From Isoetes taiwanensis (lineage: Eukaryota; Streptophyta; Lycopodiopsida; Isoetales; Isoetaceae): 64,000 nucleotides of DNA. A program made the translations under genes and the position numbers. The DNA is taken from NCBI GenBank assembly GCA_021234155.1, contig JAJEKV010000006.1:1364001-1428000 (forward strand), given 5' to 3'. The notes under the pieces were generated by a model. It was not told the origin of the DNA, ran no database searches, and saw nothing but the letters and a program-made list of their open reading frames with translations. Below are positions 1 through 10,489 of the stretch, in pieces (position 1 is the first letter of the stretch; each line of letters starts with the position of its first letter).

Positions 1-1154
1 GACCAATGTTGTTCATGGAGTAGGGGACCTTAAATCTACCATACGTAATACGTAATAGCTCCTAGAATAAGGTATTGCAGTCGAGAGCGGATTAGCCACA
101 TGTCATATATGTATGTACTCGTGGTACGAAGATGAATGAAGATTGGCGTCCCTTGTTTTTTTGAACTATTAGGCCATTTAAATTAAAGGGCAAACCAATG
201 AAATTCTTTTGCCTTAAGCTATAAATTTTGTTGAAGCAATGGGAAAACATCCTTGTCCACATTGTAAAAAGTACTATCTGACTATCTATCTTACCATATA
301 TAGTATTTCAGTTTGAGATTCCTCCCTAGCCCACGCTAGACCAAAAATCAAGAATTAAACTTCAAATAGAGTTTTATATCTCCATCTCTAGTTGAGACTC
401 AAGCTTAAAACTCTAACATTGTCAAAGTGCGATACTAGCAACTAACTCGTGAAAATAGAAATCGTAGAAAAACAAAAGTTCTTAATGAACACGTTAATAA
501 AGATTCTTCTTTTGTTTAAAGGCATATAAAAATATGAAGAGACATAAAGAACTTTTATTTGTAACAATGATAGATATATTTTTTGAAGGTAAAAGGAAAA
601 GGTTAAATCACACTTTTGTGTGTGTTGGCAAGGATTTAGGATGCATGCACATGTCATATTCATTACCTGTGACACATCATCGTGTATATCATTGAATATT
701 TCCAGAAAATCCTTCCGAGCTTATTCTCCAATGTTGAAAGCATGTCAAGCACGTCATCGATTCGTACTTGTTGAAAATAATATCATTTTTGGCCGCCCTA
801 AGAACCTTTTCATCAATTGTTTTCTAAAAGTTCTCTTCCAATTATAACATGAAACTCTTAGAGGGTGGGTTGAGTTTATGTTAATGGATATGAAAGTATA
901 TTGGCCCTAAATAGTTTTACAGATTCACCACTTTCATTGGTTATCCATTGCAAGCAATTCCTTAGGGGCAATAATGATATCTTAATTTGGGTGATATCAT
1001 CCCTAGCAAAATATCTGCCCAAAGGCTTTAAACCAGTGGTGCCCCCGATCCAAAGCCTACCTATTCATGTCTATATTGCCTGCAATGATATAATCTACAA
1101 GAATTTAGTGCCTGGCAGTAGAACCCAAATGCACTCCGTGGACGATAAAATCAT
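1..1154. other. Intergenic, no supported gene
   Basis: AT-rich sequence with no coding stretch I can support. A frame open from about 901 to 1,215 has no recognisable motif and no good start codon. I see no RNA gene or terminal repeat here. Confidence 0.5.
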
Positions 1155-1181
1155 ATTCTATTCTATTCTATTCTATTCTAC
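1155..1181. repeat. TTCTA microsatellite
   Basis: Five-base TTCTA/TATTC repeats run without interruption for about five units. The same motif recurs at 7,318-7,374, where it abuts the end of a decayed gene copy. Confidence 0.85.
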
Positions 1182-2040
1182 TGCCAATAAGCAATTGATA
1201 CAAAATGGTAAGTGAGATGTTCAGTGTATTGCTACTTGTTGTTCTGTTCTAAAAGTGATTGTGCCTGAAGCACCAGGAGTTACTCAAATGTGCCTAAATG
1301 GCAATGCCAAAAAATTGTCCAAATCAAGTGTATATGCTCTTTTATAGTTAGCAGTATTAACTATAAGCATGAATAGTTTTCAATTTGTTTCTATTTGTTT
1401 GGGGTCTGGGTTCGGGAACTCCTACAAGACAGCCCTCTGTGAGGACCCGTGGATCAAACAGGAGAATCCGGTAGCTGTGTCACGCGGGATTTGCAAAAGA
1501 AACAAAGGAAAAGGAAAAGAGAGAGAACAAAAGAAAACAATGAGAACACAATGATGAGAACAAAACTCCTTGATATCAATGATGATACATGAGCTCTCGC
1601 AATAGAGAGAAACAAAATGGAGACAAGACCAAAAACTCATCTAAAACTCGAATGCTAGCTCTACTCATATATATAGTACAATGGCCTTTGGCCCAATATA
1701 GATACTCTGTCAGATCTCGGTGCCGACTCCTGGAAGGAGGCCTGATTTGCAGGAATGTTGACGGTGCTTCTTGAGGTGCCTGAAATCACGCTGACACTGA
1801 CACTGACGGCCCGTCACTTGTCTGTTCTCGGCCTCTTCTTTGGCGTGCCCGTGGCCTTCTGCGTGGTCTGCTGCTTGGTCTGCTGTTTGGTCTTCTGCTG
1901 GGCTTTTAACGACTGACCTGCACCTGACTGTGGATCCGTGTTCTTGACCTGGTCCGTCGTGTGCATGAATAGTCCTGTACCAGTACGTACAAGACTAACA
2001 CTATTCTATATTTTTTTGCTTTTTTGTTGCTTTGACGTCC
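1182..2040. other. Intergenic, low-complexity patches, no gene
   Basis: No supported coding region. A purine-rich patch lies around 1,497-1,560. A short imperfect CTG-rich repeat of the type TGGTCTGCTG lies around 1,860-1,900. A GACACT doublet lies near 1,792. This could be an eroded retrotransposon end, but no LTR pair, primer-binding site or polypurine tract was found. Confidence 0.4.
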
Positions 2041-2396
2041 TAGAATAATGCTGGCATACTTTATCCCAACCTTAATGGCTCTCAATGGTTTTACGATAGC
2101 ATACTTTATCCCAAGCTTAATGACTCTCAATGGTTTCATGCATGTGGGTCTATCCACCCTACATGGGGCAAAGTCCAAATCTAGAAGGCGATGGGACATA
2201 GGTCCCCACCTTAATGGCTCTCAATGTGTTCACGCATATGGGTCTATCCAACCTACACATGACAAAGTCCAAATCTAGAAGGCGATGGGACATAGCTCCT
2301 TACCTTAATGGCTCTCAATGGTTTCACGCATATGGATCTATCCACCCTACACGTGGCAAAGTCCAAATCTAGAAGGCGATGGGACAGAGCTTCTTG
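2041..2396. repeat. 95-bp tandem repeat, about 3 copies
   Basis: A unit starting CTTAATGGCTCTCAATGG recurs at about 2,114, 2,209 and 2,303, a period of about 95 bp, with a partial unit starting near 2,069. Each unit ends with AGTCCAAATCTAGAAGGCGA. The copies differ by scattered substitutions and small indels, so this is an old tandem array and not a sequencing duplicate. It is non-coding as far as I can see. Confidence 0.85.
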
Positions 2397-3373
2397 CTTC
2401 ATCTAGCTCATAAATCACATGCACACAACAAATCATAGTTGATAAAATTTGAAAGATCAGAGACTACATTTGCTGAAATTTGAAAGATGAGAGTTGTTTG
2501 AAAATCCCGAAGTTGTGATTTGAGATCACAATGAAACAACAAATCCATAGAAGGTAAGGAGTGAAAGAACAAAGGAAGCAGACCGTTTTTATGGAAAAGG
2601 CATTGGCAAACTCTACGAAAGAATTGAACCTCAATCAAAAAGTGCAGATCCCTAGACAACAAAGCATTGTCTCTTACATTAACCCTTAGGCTTTCATTGC
2701 ATAGTGCATTTCTGTAAGCACATAAGAGCCACAACTCTTTCCACAGTAGTTTGTGCTTATATGTTATGTAGCAATTATTTTAAATGCAGGAATTGCCATT
2801 TGAAGAAATTGTTAGCAAAAAAGCTTTCATATTGAATGGAGAGTAACCAGATTTGCCTTCCAATACTGCTATTGAATATCCACAATGTATTACTAGTTAA
2901 CATAAGGGTAACACCCCATCCTTACTAGCATGCAGATTCATGGCAATTCCAACTCGGTGAGCCACCCTTATATTACTATTCTAGAATTGGCTATCGATTT
3001 GTATGTTAAGGCAGCCTCCTTAGTCATTGTTACGTGGCACGGAATTACAACAAAGGCGGTGCCAGAAGGCACAAGTCACAGAAGGCTGAAACAAAGAGGA
3101 AATTGCAAAGTAAACCAGCTTATTGAGTGAATTCAAGTTCGATTTGGAGCAGAAGGTTTTCGAGTCAATGCTGCTACAGTAACTAAGTCAATGACCATAT
3201 GAACAGTAACATTTGATTAATTTTTCCTATGGTTCAAATGTGAAATGATCTTATAGCTTTAAAGGGGTGATTTTAGCTAGAGAAAGTATTGCTAAAGGAT
3301 TGATTGAAGAAGAATTGTTGCTAGATTAGTCTCAAGCTCTTGTTTGACAATAGATTGTTCTCAATTTCATCAT
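2397..3373. other. Intergenic, no supported gene
   Basis: No motif-bearing coding region on either strand. A minus-strand frame of 108 codons (2,408-2,734) is open but resembles nothing I recognise. Confidence 0.4.
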
Positions 3374-5112
3374 GTTGTAATATACAATTGATATGAAGTC
3401 AAATCCTTTAGTAAAAGACCAAAGAGTGATCATATTTATAGCCATGTGATCGGTAAACATAAGCATAGTATTGGCAATATAAAATTGTAAGTAAATAAGT
3501 TGAAAGAAAAGATAGCATTTGTTATCTGGAACAAAGTAGAGAAAGCTGTATTAATTGGGTGAGCTTGTAAGACATGATGGACACATGGTATAAATGGTTT
3601 ATAAGTTAAAAACATATGGTAACAGGTTATAAATAGGCTGAGTCTAATGGGTATAAAGACACTGATCTAGAGTTACTCAGGCTAGAATCAGGGTGATAAG
3701 ACTGCCAAGGGATTGACCGAGGCAAATGTCTGGTCTAGCAATGCTAGTTCAGGCTGGGCTTTTTAGACACTTCATCACACTAGAGACATCTGATGTTGTC
3801 TTGTACCTATTTTCTATTTGTTTGAGTGGTTGAATGCTTCCAGGCTTCAGACTGGAGCAGAAATATTGGTTGTTTGTATTTATGCCTACTTGTTGATTAC
3901 TTACAGACTTAACTAACCATTTGGATACACATGCTTAATACAGGATGCTCCATATGAGGATGTCGAATATGATGTAATACCTCTAACATAGAATGACCAA
4001 CTTATTGAAATCGGGTACGATAAAAATAGAATTGAGGGTCCCAACATGGCTGTGCAGACTATTCTGTGCTGTATTAAAAACACTTCCATGAGATCATTCT
4101 AGAAAGAGAAGCCATTAGAACTCCTGAACAGATTTTTGCTGTTACACATCTGGGTTTCAGTGAATGGCTCATGCTTCTACCAAAGATTAACAAGCTCTCT
4201 GATAAAGAAGAAGATGTGTTCCCATTTGTATATAGCCTGTATGACAGCCTACCACAAAAGGTCTACAAGTGAATTAAGGCCGAGGATGAGCTTGCCAAGG
4301 AATTCATTCTTGGAGTCACTATACGTGAGGATGTTAATGAGATTAAGAACATGCATGCGAAAGAGGAGGAGTAGATAAGGCTAGACAAACCAATGACTTC
4401 CAACATGACTGTTGATTTATGTGATGACTTATTTGGGGATGATCTGCTTATTGAGGTAGATAAAGCAGTCTTACAACCTAAAAAGGTGTCGACTTCAAAT
4501 TTACATTGAGAAACTGCTTAAGATTTCCTAATATACCTGATAGGCTGGTTGAAAACCATGGGCTACTGTGTAACCAGGCCATTTAAAGAGCTAAAAATTA
4601 TGGGGCCCTTGCCCCCATCAGTGAAGAGGCGTGGATGGTACTAGGAGGCATTACTAAAGAGGCTGCTAATAATGCAAAGGCTGCTGCTTTTCGGATGATA
4701 AGAATGAAAAGAACAAAGGTCAAACTTGTTATAGATATCAAGTTCTTTGATAAAAAATGTAATAAAAGTGATCTGATGATACTATGCCAAAAAGGCCACA
4801 TGGCCTCCTCTAATATCACAAGGGGTGACTTTTATTTAGAGCGTATCCGGCGCACTATGTGCCCCTACTTCAAATGCATTTGTGATAACAGGGCAAAAGG
4901 TAAACAATCCAAAGCATGTGATGATAACATGATCTAGTTTGATCAGGCCATATGGTACATGCTTAACAACTTGGAGGTACTATATCCTGAGTTGTCAGTT
5001 GCTGGTCGTATGGTCGCATTCAGAAATTGTCTTAAAACCACTCTCAAAGCTGGTATAGTTGCATTTGTGGCATATCTTGAGGTGAGAAGAATGCTTATTG
5101 GACTGACCATTA
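3374..5112. repeat. Direct duplication, copy A
   Basis: First copy of a direct duplication of about 1.75 kb whose second copy begins at 5,537, an offset of about 2.16 kb. Homology starts at GTTGTAATATACAATTG and runs through a non-coding leader and most of a coding region. It ends near the GAGGTGAGAAGAATGCTTATTG motif (5,080-5,112). Divergence is mainly substitutions plus a few short indels (about 4,060 and 4,485), so the duplication is not recent. Confidence 0.85.
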
Positions 5113-5423
5113 AAATGGCAAACAATCCGTATGCTGATCTGAAAATAGATTATCCTAAGGGCATCATGACAGATGTCTGTGAAAAAATAGTAAAGCCTAT
5201 AAAATTTCTAAAGAATACATTTGCCGTTGTTAGTACAAACAGTAACCGAGTTGCAAAACAAGGTGGTTCTACAAGATCCAAGACCTCTAACTTCAGAGTT
5301 AATGAACCACCCAGGATCACTATGCTACCTAGTGGTACAAAAAAGGATAAGAACACGGAGAGCAGTACAGTAGAAGGGCTTAGTACACCAAGCAAGTGTA
5401 TCATAGTATGTCCAGTATTCTAA
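3944..5423 (+). pseudogene. Decayed unrecognised gene, copy A
   Basis: Coding homology begins right after a plausible 3' splice site (TTAATACAG, ending at 3,943) and runs to a stop at 5,421. I do not recognise the family. The predicted protein is about 480 residues. It has an acidic middle section (around 4,310-4,450), a basic stretch at about 4,700-4,760, a Cys-containing segment at about 4,855-4,920 (CPYFKCICDNRAKGKQ), and a Ser/Thr/Lys-rich C-terminal tail seen only in this copy. It is broken by stops at 3,989, 4,270, 4,372, 4,584 and 4,935, and by a 4-base deletion near 4,060. Another indel near 4,485 falls in the lysine-rich stretch. Comparison with the downstream copy shows the intact codon at every one of those stops. 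It could be a host gene duplicate or cargo of an old mobile element. Confidence 0.6.
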
Positions 5424-5505
5424 ATTTGCTGTATCATAGTACGTTCAGTAGAGTATCATAATATGTCCATATTCTAAATTTGCTGGATCAGCTGACTTGT
5501 AGGAC
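5397..5505. repeat. Short direct repeats after copy A
   Basis: The phrase ATCATAGTATGTCCAGTATTC is repeated about three times in degenerate form, alternating with AAATTTGCTG. It lies between the two copies of the 1.75-kb duplication and covers the end of the copy A frame. Confidence 0.65.
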
Positions 5506-5536
5506 ACACGAGAATTTGGTAAACCCTGGACCACCC

Positions 5537-7301
5537 GTTGTAATATACAATTGTTATGAAGTCAAATCCTTTAGTAAAAGACCAAAGAGTCATCATATTT
5601 ATAGCCATGTGATCGGTAACCATAAGCATAGTATTGGCAATATAAAATTATAAGTAAATAAGTAGAAAAGAAAGATAATATTTGTTATCTGGAACAAAGT
5701 AGAGAAAGCTGCATTAATTGGGTGAGCTTGTAAGACATGATGGACACATGGTATAAATGGTTTATAAGTTAAAAACAGATGGTAACAGGTTATAAATAGG
5801 CTGAGCCTAATAGGTATAAAGACACTAATCTAGAGTTACTCAGGCTAGAATCAGGGTGATAAGACTGCCAAGGGATTGACCGAGGCAGATGTTTGGTCTA
5901 GCAATGCTAGTTCAGGCTGGATTTTTTTTAGATACTTCATCACACTAGAGACATCCATTGTCTTGTACCTATTTTCTATTTGCCTGAGTGGTTGAATGCT
6001 CCCAGGCTTCAGCCTGGAGCAGAAATATTGGTTGTTTGTATTTATGCCTACTTGTTGATTACTTACTGACTTAACTAATGCCATTTGGATACACATGGTT
6101 AATATAAGATGCTCCAGATGAGGATGTCAAATATGATGTAATACCTCCAACATGGAATGACCAACTTATTGAAATCGGGTATGATAAAAACAGAATTGAG
6201 TGTCCCAACACGGCTGCACAGACTATTCTGTGCTGTATTAAAAACATGAAATTCCATGAGATCATTCTAGAAAGAGAAGCCATTAGAACTCCTGAATAGA
6301 TTTTTGCTGTTACACATCTGGGGTTAAGTGAATGGCTCATGCTTCTACCACAGATTAACAAGCTCTCTGATAAAGAAGAAGATGTGTTCCCATTTGTATA
6401 TAGCCTGTATGACAGCCTACCACAAAAGGTTTACAAGTGGACTAAGGCTGAGGATGAGCTTGCCAAGGAATTCATGCTTGGGGTCACTATACTTGAGGAT
6501 GTTAATGAGAGCAAGAACACGCATGTCAAAGAGGAGGAGCAGATAAGGCTAGACAAAGCAATGACTTCCAACATGAATGTTGATTTATCTGATGACTTAT
6601 TTGGGGATGATCTGCTTACTAAGGCAGATAAAGCAGTCTTACAACCTACTACAGACAAGAATAAAAAGGAAAAAGGTATTGACTTCAAATTTACATTGAG
6701 AAACTGCTTAAGATTTCCTATTATACCTGATAGGCTGGTTGAAAACCATGGGCTACTGTATAACTAGGCCATTTGGAGAACTAAAAATTATGGGGCCCTT
6801 GCCCCTATCAGTGAAGAAGCGTGGATGGTACTAGGAGGCATTACTAAAGAGGCTGCTGATGATGCAAAGGCTGCTGCTTTTCGGATGATAAGAATGAAAA
6901 GAACAAAAGTCAGACTTGTTATAGATACCAAGTTCTTTGATAAAAAATGTAATAAAAGTGATCTGATGATACTATGCCAAAAAGGCCACATGGCCTCCTC
7001 CAATATCACAAGGGATGACTTTTATTTAGAGCGTATCTGGCGCACTATTTGCCCCTACTTCAAATGCATTTGTGATAACAGGGCAAAGGGTAAACAATCC
7101 AAAGCGTGTGATGATAACATGATCTGGTTTGATCAGGCCATATGGTACATGCTTAACAACTTGGAGGTACTATATCCTGAGTTGTCCGTTACTGGTCGTA
7201 TGGTCGCATTCAGAAATTGTCTTAAAACCACTCTCAAATCTGGTATAGTTGCATTTGTGGCATATCTTGAGGTGAGAAGAATGCTTATTGGAATCACCAT
7301 A
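5537..7301. repeat. Direct duplication, copy B
   Basis: Second copy of the 3,374-5,112 segment. It retains the 4 bases missing near 4,060 and the lysine-rich codons missing near 4,485 in copy A, so it is closer to the ancestral state there. It ends abruptly where homology gives way to a TTCTA microsatellite. Confidence 0.85.
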
Positions 7302-7313
7302 GAATGCTTATAG
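6108..7313 (+). pseudogene. Decayed unrecognised gene, copy B
   Basis: One reading frame of 402 codons runs from the exon-like start (GATGCTCC, after TTAATATAAG, where copy A has TTAATACAG) to 7,313. It is interrupted only by TAG at 6,297 and TAG at 6,765. Copy A carries CAG (Gln) at both places, so both stops look like C-to-T changes. The protein is acidic around residues 120-170 and basic around 175-200, and contains the same CPYFKCICDNRAKGKQ segment. No catalytic signature or transmembrane segment is evident. The C-terminal tail found in copy A is absent, because the frame runs out in microsatellite sequence. The loss of the AG at the splice-site position (TATAAG for TACAG) is ambiguous. 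Confidence 0.6.
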
Positions 7314-7374
7314 AAGAATTCTATTCTATTCTATAGAAGAATGCTTATAGAAGAATTCTATTCTATTCTATTTT
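7302..7374. repeat. 35-bp tandem repeat with TTCTA tracts
   Basis: The unit AGAATGCTTATAGAAG followed by AATTCTATTCTATTCTAT occurs twice in tandem. The AGAATGCTTAT part derives from the last codons of the duplicated gene, so the repeat seems to have grown from the gene's own broken end. Confidence 0.75.
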
Positions 7375-7520
7375 TCTTTAACTTATAGTACGCTTTATAT
7401 GCTACTTTTGTTTAACTTATATATATAATAAATCTATCTGTTGTAAATATGCACATTGCCTATTTGTTGTATGTTATATGCTCTTGTTATTGCATTCAAT
7501 CATAAAATCTAGTTTTATCA
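7375..7520. other. AT-rich spacer, intron-like
   Basis: A T-rich spacer with several ATAT runs precedes the next coding stretch. TTTTATCATTGCAAG just before 7,530 could be a 3' splice site. Confidence 0.35.
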
Positions 7521-8397
7521 TTGCAAGTTCTCTATTTTGAGATGCCAAGTGGCTGGTCTCTATTCCGATTTAAAATGAATGGAAAATGGCCCATTATGCA
7601 ATATAAGATGCGGCCAACCCATAAAGAGTGGATTCCAGAAAAAGGAATAAGAATGTGGAAGGAGGATGAACATGGTGAGCCAACGTTACCAACAGGGGTG
7701 CCTAAAAATATCCCTCCAAGGAAGACATTGAAAGATCTCCCTGGCCTGGCAGACAGCATCAGTAAGTACATAGCATTATGGAATTCCTTCTGCAAAAATC
7801 AAGAAGATAGTGTGTTTGCACGACAGTACAAAGCAATTATGGATTACTAGAACGAGATTCTTTTATGTTTGGAAGATGTATCTCCAGGACGACCTCAAAA
7901 TGATACCTTTTGGTTGCGTACAAGGCAAGAACCTCTACCAGCTGCCTTTACTCCAGAGGTCGATGAAGCCGCTGTGCTTGTAAGAGCTTTGCCTACGTAT
8001 TGTGGGCCAGCAGATGGGCATCCAGTGTTACCTATGGATGAGTTCGACCCTCATGCACATGTTACGAAAGGTATGTTCGCTTTAGTCCGACCTGGATCCA
8101 ACGTGGTTGGGTTTTACAGAAGAAGATGCCATCCTGGATCCAGAGTCTACCAATTATGGTCACATTTATGTATCATGGTGGATGCCTGTTGGTCGTGACT
8201 ATACAGGTTGCTTAACTAAACGTTGGCGACCCAATCCATCAGATCCATCAAGGTATGAGAAGTTAGATGCCATACATTATGCATGGGATGCAAATGGCAA
8301 AAGACCGAAGACTGTTCAGATTCCAAAATACATTGTTGACATGTGGGGGGACATGACATTAGCCAAAAGCTCTCAATCTCAGTCATGTTCTCGATAA
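7521..8397 (+). pseudogene. Unrecognised coding region, broken
   Basis: A long coding-like stretch of about 290 codons. One frame is open from 7,521 to 8,110 with a single TAG at 7,848. It then passes, through a frameshift near 8,095-8,110, into a second frame open to a stop at 8,395. Residues are rich in Trp, Pro and charged amino acids. Segments such as GHIYVSWWMPVGRDYTG and KRWRPNPSDPSRYEKLDAIHYAWD look like a conserved globular domain, but I cannot name it. The first in-frame ATG is at 7,542. The frameshift sits in a CCTGG/CGTGG context, the type of site that shows errors elsewhere in the window, so it may be technical. It could belong to the same transcription unit as the 9.5-10.0 kb frame. 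Confidence 0.5.
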
Positions 8398-8884
8398 TCA
8401 TGTATGTAATTTCTCTTGCTATAATACTTAAGCATTTCGGACAATTAATACTCAGTCGATACATCAAATAATATTCATTATGCTTATACATCCTTACATC
8501 TTTTATAATAGGTGTTTAATACACATCTTACATCTGATGCACATTATTGATGGCATATATATATTTTAGATGCACATTATATTATTGATGGCATTACAGT
8601 CAATGATTCACTCATCAACCCCTGCTAACGTGATCGCATTCAGCTCGTAGGTATGGCGCTCAGGAAGCCAAAGAAGATGGATCACAACACGAGTAAGGCC
8701 GGGGCAATGACACTCACGACCATCAGCTTTGGATTGCAAGTAGGGATCCAGCTTAACTCCTTATGTATGCATCCAACAAGATCATTGTAGCTCATGGAGC
8801 AAGTAATGGTCTCACCGATCTTCATAAATATTATAAGCCATGGGAGATGAATGACTTCTACCACCGAATGGAGCTGCTTTTATA
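8398..8884. other. Intergenic, no gene
   Basis: AT-rich with a TGATGCACATTAT phrase repeated near 8,535 and 8,570. No coding region, RNA gene or terminal repeat is visible. Confidence 0.4.
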
Positions 8885-8887
8885 GTC

Positions 8888-8972
8888 GTTGTAGAATTAT
8901 TGGTATAATACTTCAGCATTATTGGTATTATACTTCAACATTATTGGTATTATACTTCAACATTATTGGATT
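8888..8972. repeat. 23-bp tandem repeat, about 3.5 copies
   Basis: The unit ATTATTGGTATTATACTTCA is repeated with few changes. It leads directly into the pyrimidine-rich minisatellite downstream. Confidence 0.85.
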
Positions 8973-8984
8973 CGTAGCTATAAA

Positions 8985-9470
8985 TTCTTTCACCTTGCTT
9001 TCACTTCTCACTTTTCACCTTGCTTTCACTTCTCGTGTTCTCACCTTGCTTTCACTTCTCACCTTGTGTTCCGTGTTCTTTGCTACTTGATCTTGATCCT
9101 TGCTTCTTGCTCCTTGATCTTCCTTGTTCCTTGATCTTCCTTGTTCATTGCTTCTTGCTACTTGATCTTGATCCTTGTTCCTTGCTACTTCATTCCCGTG
9201 CTCCTTGCTACTTGATCTTGTTCCTTGCTCTTGATCTTGCTACTTGATCTTGTTCCTTGCTCTTGATCTTGCTACTTGATCTTGTTCCTTGCTTCTTGCT
9301 CCTTGATCTTCCTTGCTACTTGATCTTGATCCTTGTTCCTTGCTACTTGATCTTGATCCTTGTTCCTTGCTACTTGATCTTTGTGCTCCTTGCTACTTGA
9401 TCTTGTTCCTTGCTTCTTGCTCCTTGTTCCTTCCTTTGCTCCGTGTTCCTTGCTCCGTCGGTGATCCTTG
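8985..9470. repeat. Pyrimidine-rich CTTGATC minisatellite
   Basis: It starts with TTCACCTTGCTTTCACTTCTC repeats (8,990-9,065). It changes into a degenerate minisatellite with a unit near 27 bp of the form CTTGCTACTTGATCTTGATC plus CTTGTTC (9,085-9,470). Several frames stay open across it only because the repeat is low in stop codons; the Leu/Cys-rich translations are not evidence of a gene. Strong C/T bias on the plus strand. Confidence 0.85.
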
Positions 9471-9483
9471 CTTGCTTTTGCAA

Positions 9484-10019
9484 ATGATTGGACCCAATCC
9501 TCCCTGGGCTACTCCAGAAGCCCTGCAAGCATGCCCCAAGCATTCTGTGCGGCCCGGTCAAGATGAGCTATTTGACCATTTCTTGGAGTGAGGTTGCGCC
9601 ACAGTCCCACCAAGGAGCTTGCAATGGAGTTGATCAACTTCATTCTAGAGCGATTTGATTGTGGTCATGAGACACTGATGGAAATTAATCCATCTGGTTA
9701 TAGGAGACTTGCAATGAGGGGAATTCTTGAACCCCCTCCTCATCTGGACGAGATGCTACAGCAGTTGAGGCCTCTTCTTCGTGCTAGTTATTTAGCACAC
9801 TCTCTGGATCAATACATATCAGAGTTCATTCATGAAATTTGTAAGGGACAGATGTATGGCCTTATTAGGACGTACTACAATGAGTACAACAACTTTGTGG
9901 AGTTGGGTCCGCTCTTCTTCCATGAGTATCATCATGTGGAATTACTTTTTGCAATGACTAGGTACCCCATATGGTGGGAAGAATCATTTTGGGATATCGT
10001 GAGCTCACGGGTTCCCTAA
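9484..10019 (+). CDS. Unrecognised protein fragment
   Basis: A frame of 143 codons ends at 10,017. Its first ATG is at 9,624 and the frame is open back to 9,588. An adjacent frame upstream (ATG at 9,484, ending in DELFDHFLE) runs into its start, so the two may be one exon with a frameshift near 9,585. The protein has aromatic- and charged-rich text (for example GLIRTYYNEYNNFVELGP and PIWWEESFWDI) that looks like a real folded protein and not noise. I do not recognise the family. The frame ends just before the GGGGAA tract. It lies upstream, on the same strand, of the DDE-like gene piece at 10.5 kb and could be an earlier exon of it; no motif proves this. Confidence 0.4.
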
Positions 10020-10043
10020 CACAGATCGTCGTTAGAGACCGCA

Positions 10044-10100
10044 GGGAAGGGGGGAAGGGGAAGGGGAAGGGGAAGGGGAAGGGGAAGGGGAAGGGTTAGG
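10044..10100 (+). repeat. GGGGAA tract, G-quadruplex motif
   Basis: Eight or more runs of four G separated by AA on the plus strand, ending in AAGGGTTAGG. This satisfies the usual G4 consensus many times over. It lies about 30 bp after the stop codon of the preceding frame. Confidence 0.9.
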
Positions 10101-10254
10101 AACCTAGGGGGAAGGTTCTTTGGGGACATACTGCCGTGGTCTCTAAGTAACCTTTGCTATCTATCATACATAGTTCATACTTCGATCTCTATTGTGTTTG
10201 GAAGTTGGTATATGATACCGTATTAATATGTTCTCTAAATATACATGTATGTAT

Positions 10255-10348
10255 GATACACGGGTACTGCACGTGTATACAACCCCTGCATAAGGTCTAT
10301 GATACAGGGGTACTGTACACGTGTATACAACCCCTGCATAAGGTCTAT
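10255..10348. repeat. 46-bp direct repeat, 2 copies
   Basis: The segment GATACACGGGTACTGCACGT through CCTGCATAAGGTCTAT is repeated immediately downstream (10,301-10,348) with a few changes. Each copy carries an ACGTGTATAC palindrome-like core. A third, truncated TATACAACCCC follows. Confidence 0.8.
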
Positions 10349-10489
10349 ACAACCCCCATAATAAAAAAATTCCAGTTTACTAAAAATTTTCCCATTATAA
10401 TGAAATTGTGCTTCATTGGAAAAATTTATAGGTGAAGAATTAAAGGATTTGGAAGCCAAGAGCTTCGTCTCAGGAGCCTCTGGGACTCT

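Noticed and set aside
901-1215. Plus-strand frame of 104 codons as a gene
   Set aside because: It starts at a non-ATG codon, ends in the TTCTA microsatellite, and resembles no family.
2408-2734. Minus-strand frame of 108 codons as a gene
   Set aside because: No motif, no homologous second copy, no splice or promoter context.
3944-7313. Endogenous virus nucleoprotein as an explanation for the duplicated gene
   Set aside because: Size and basic segments would allow it, but no diagnostic motif is visible, so I do not claim it.
8985-9470. Leu/Cys-rich frames across the CTTGATC minisatellite as a secreted or membrane protein
   Set aside because: The text is the direct translation of a repeat, open in more than one frame.
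10090-10106. AAGGGTTAGG as a telomeric repeat
   Set aside because: A single occurrence at the end of a GGGGAA tract, not an array of TTTAGGG.
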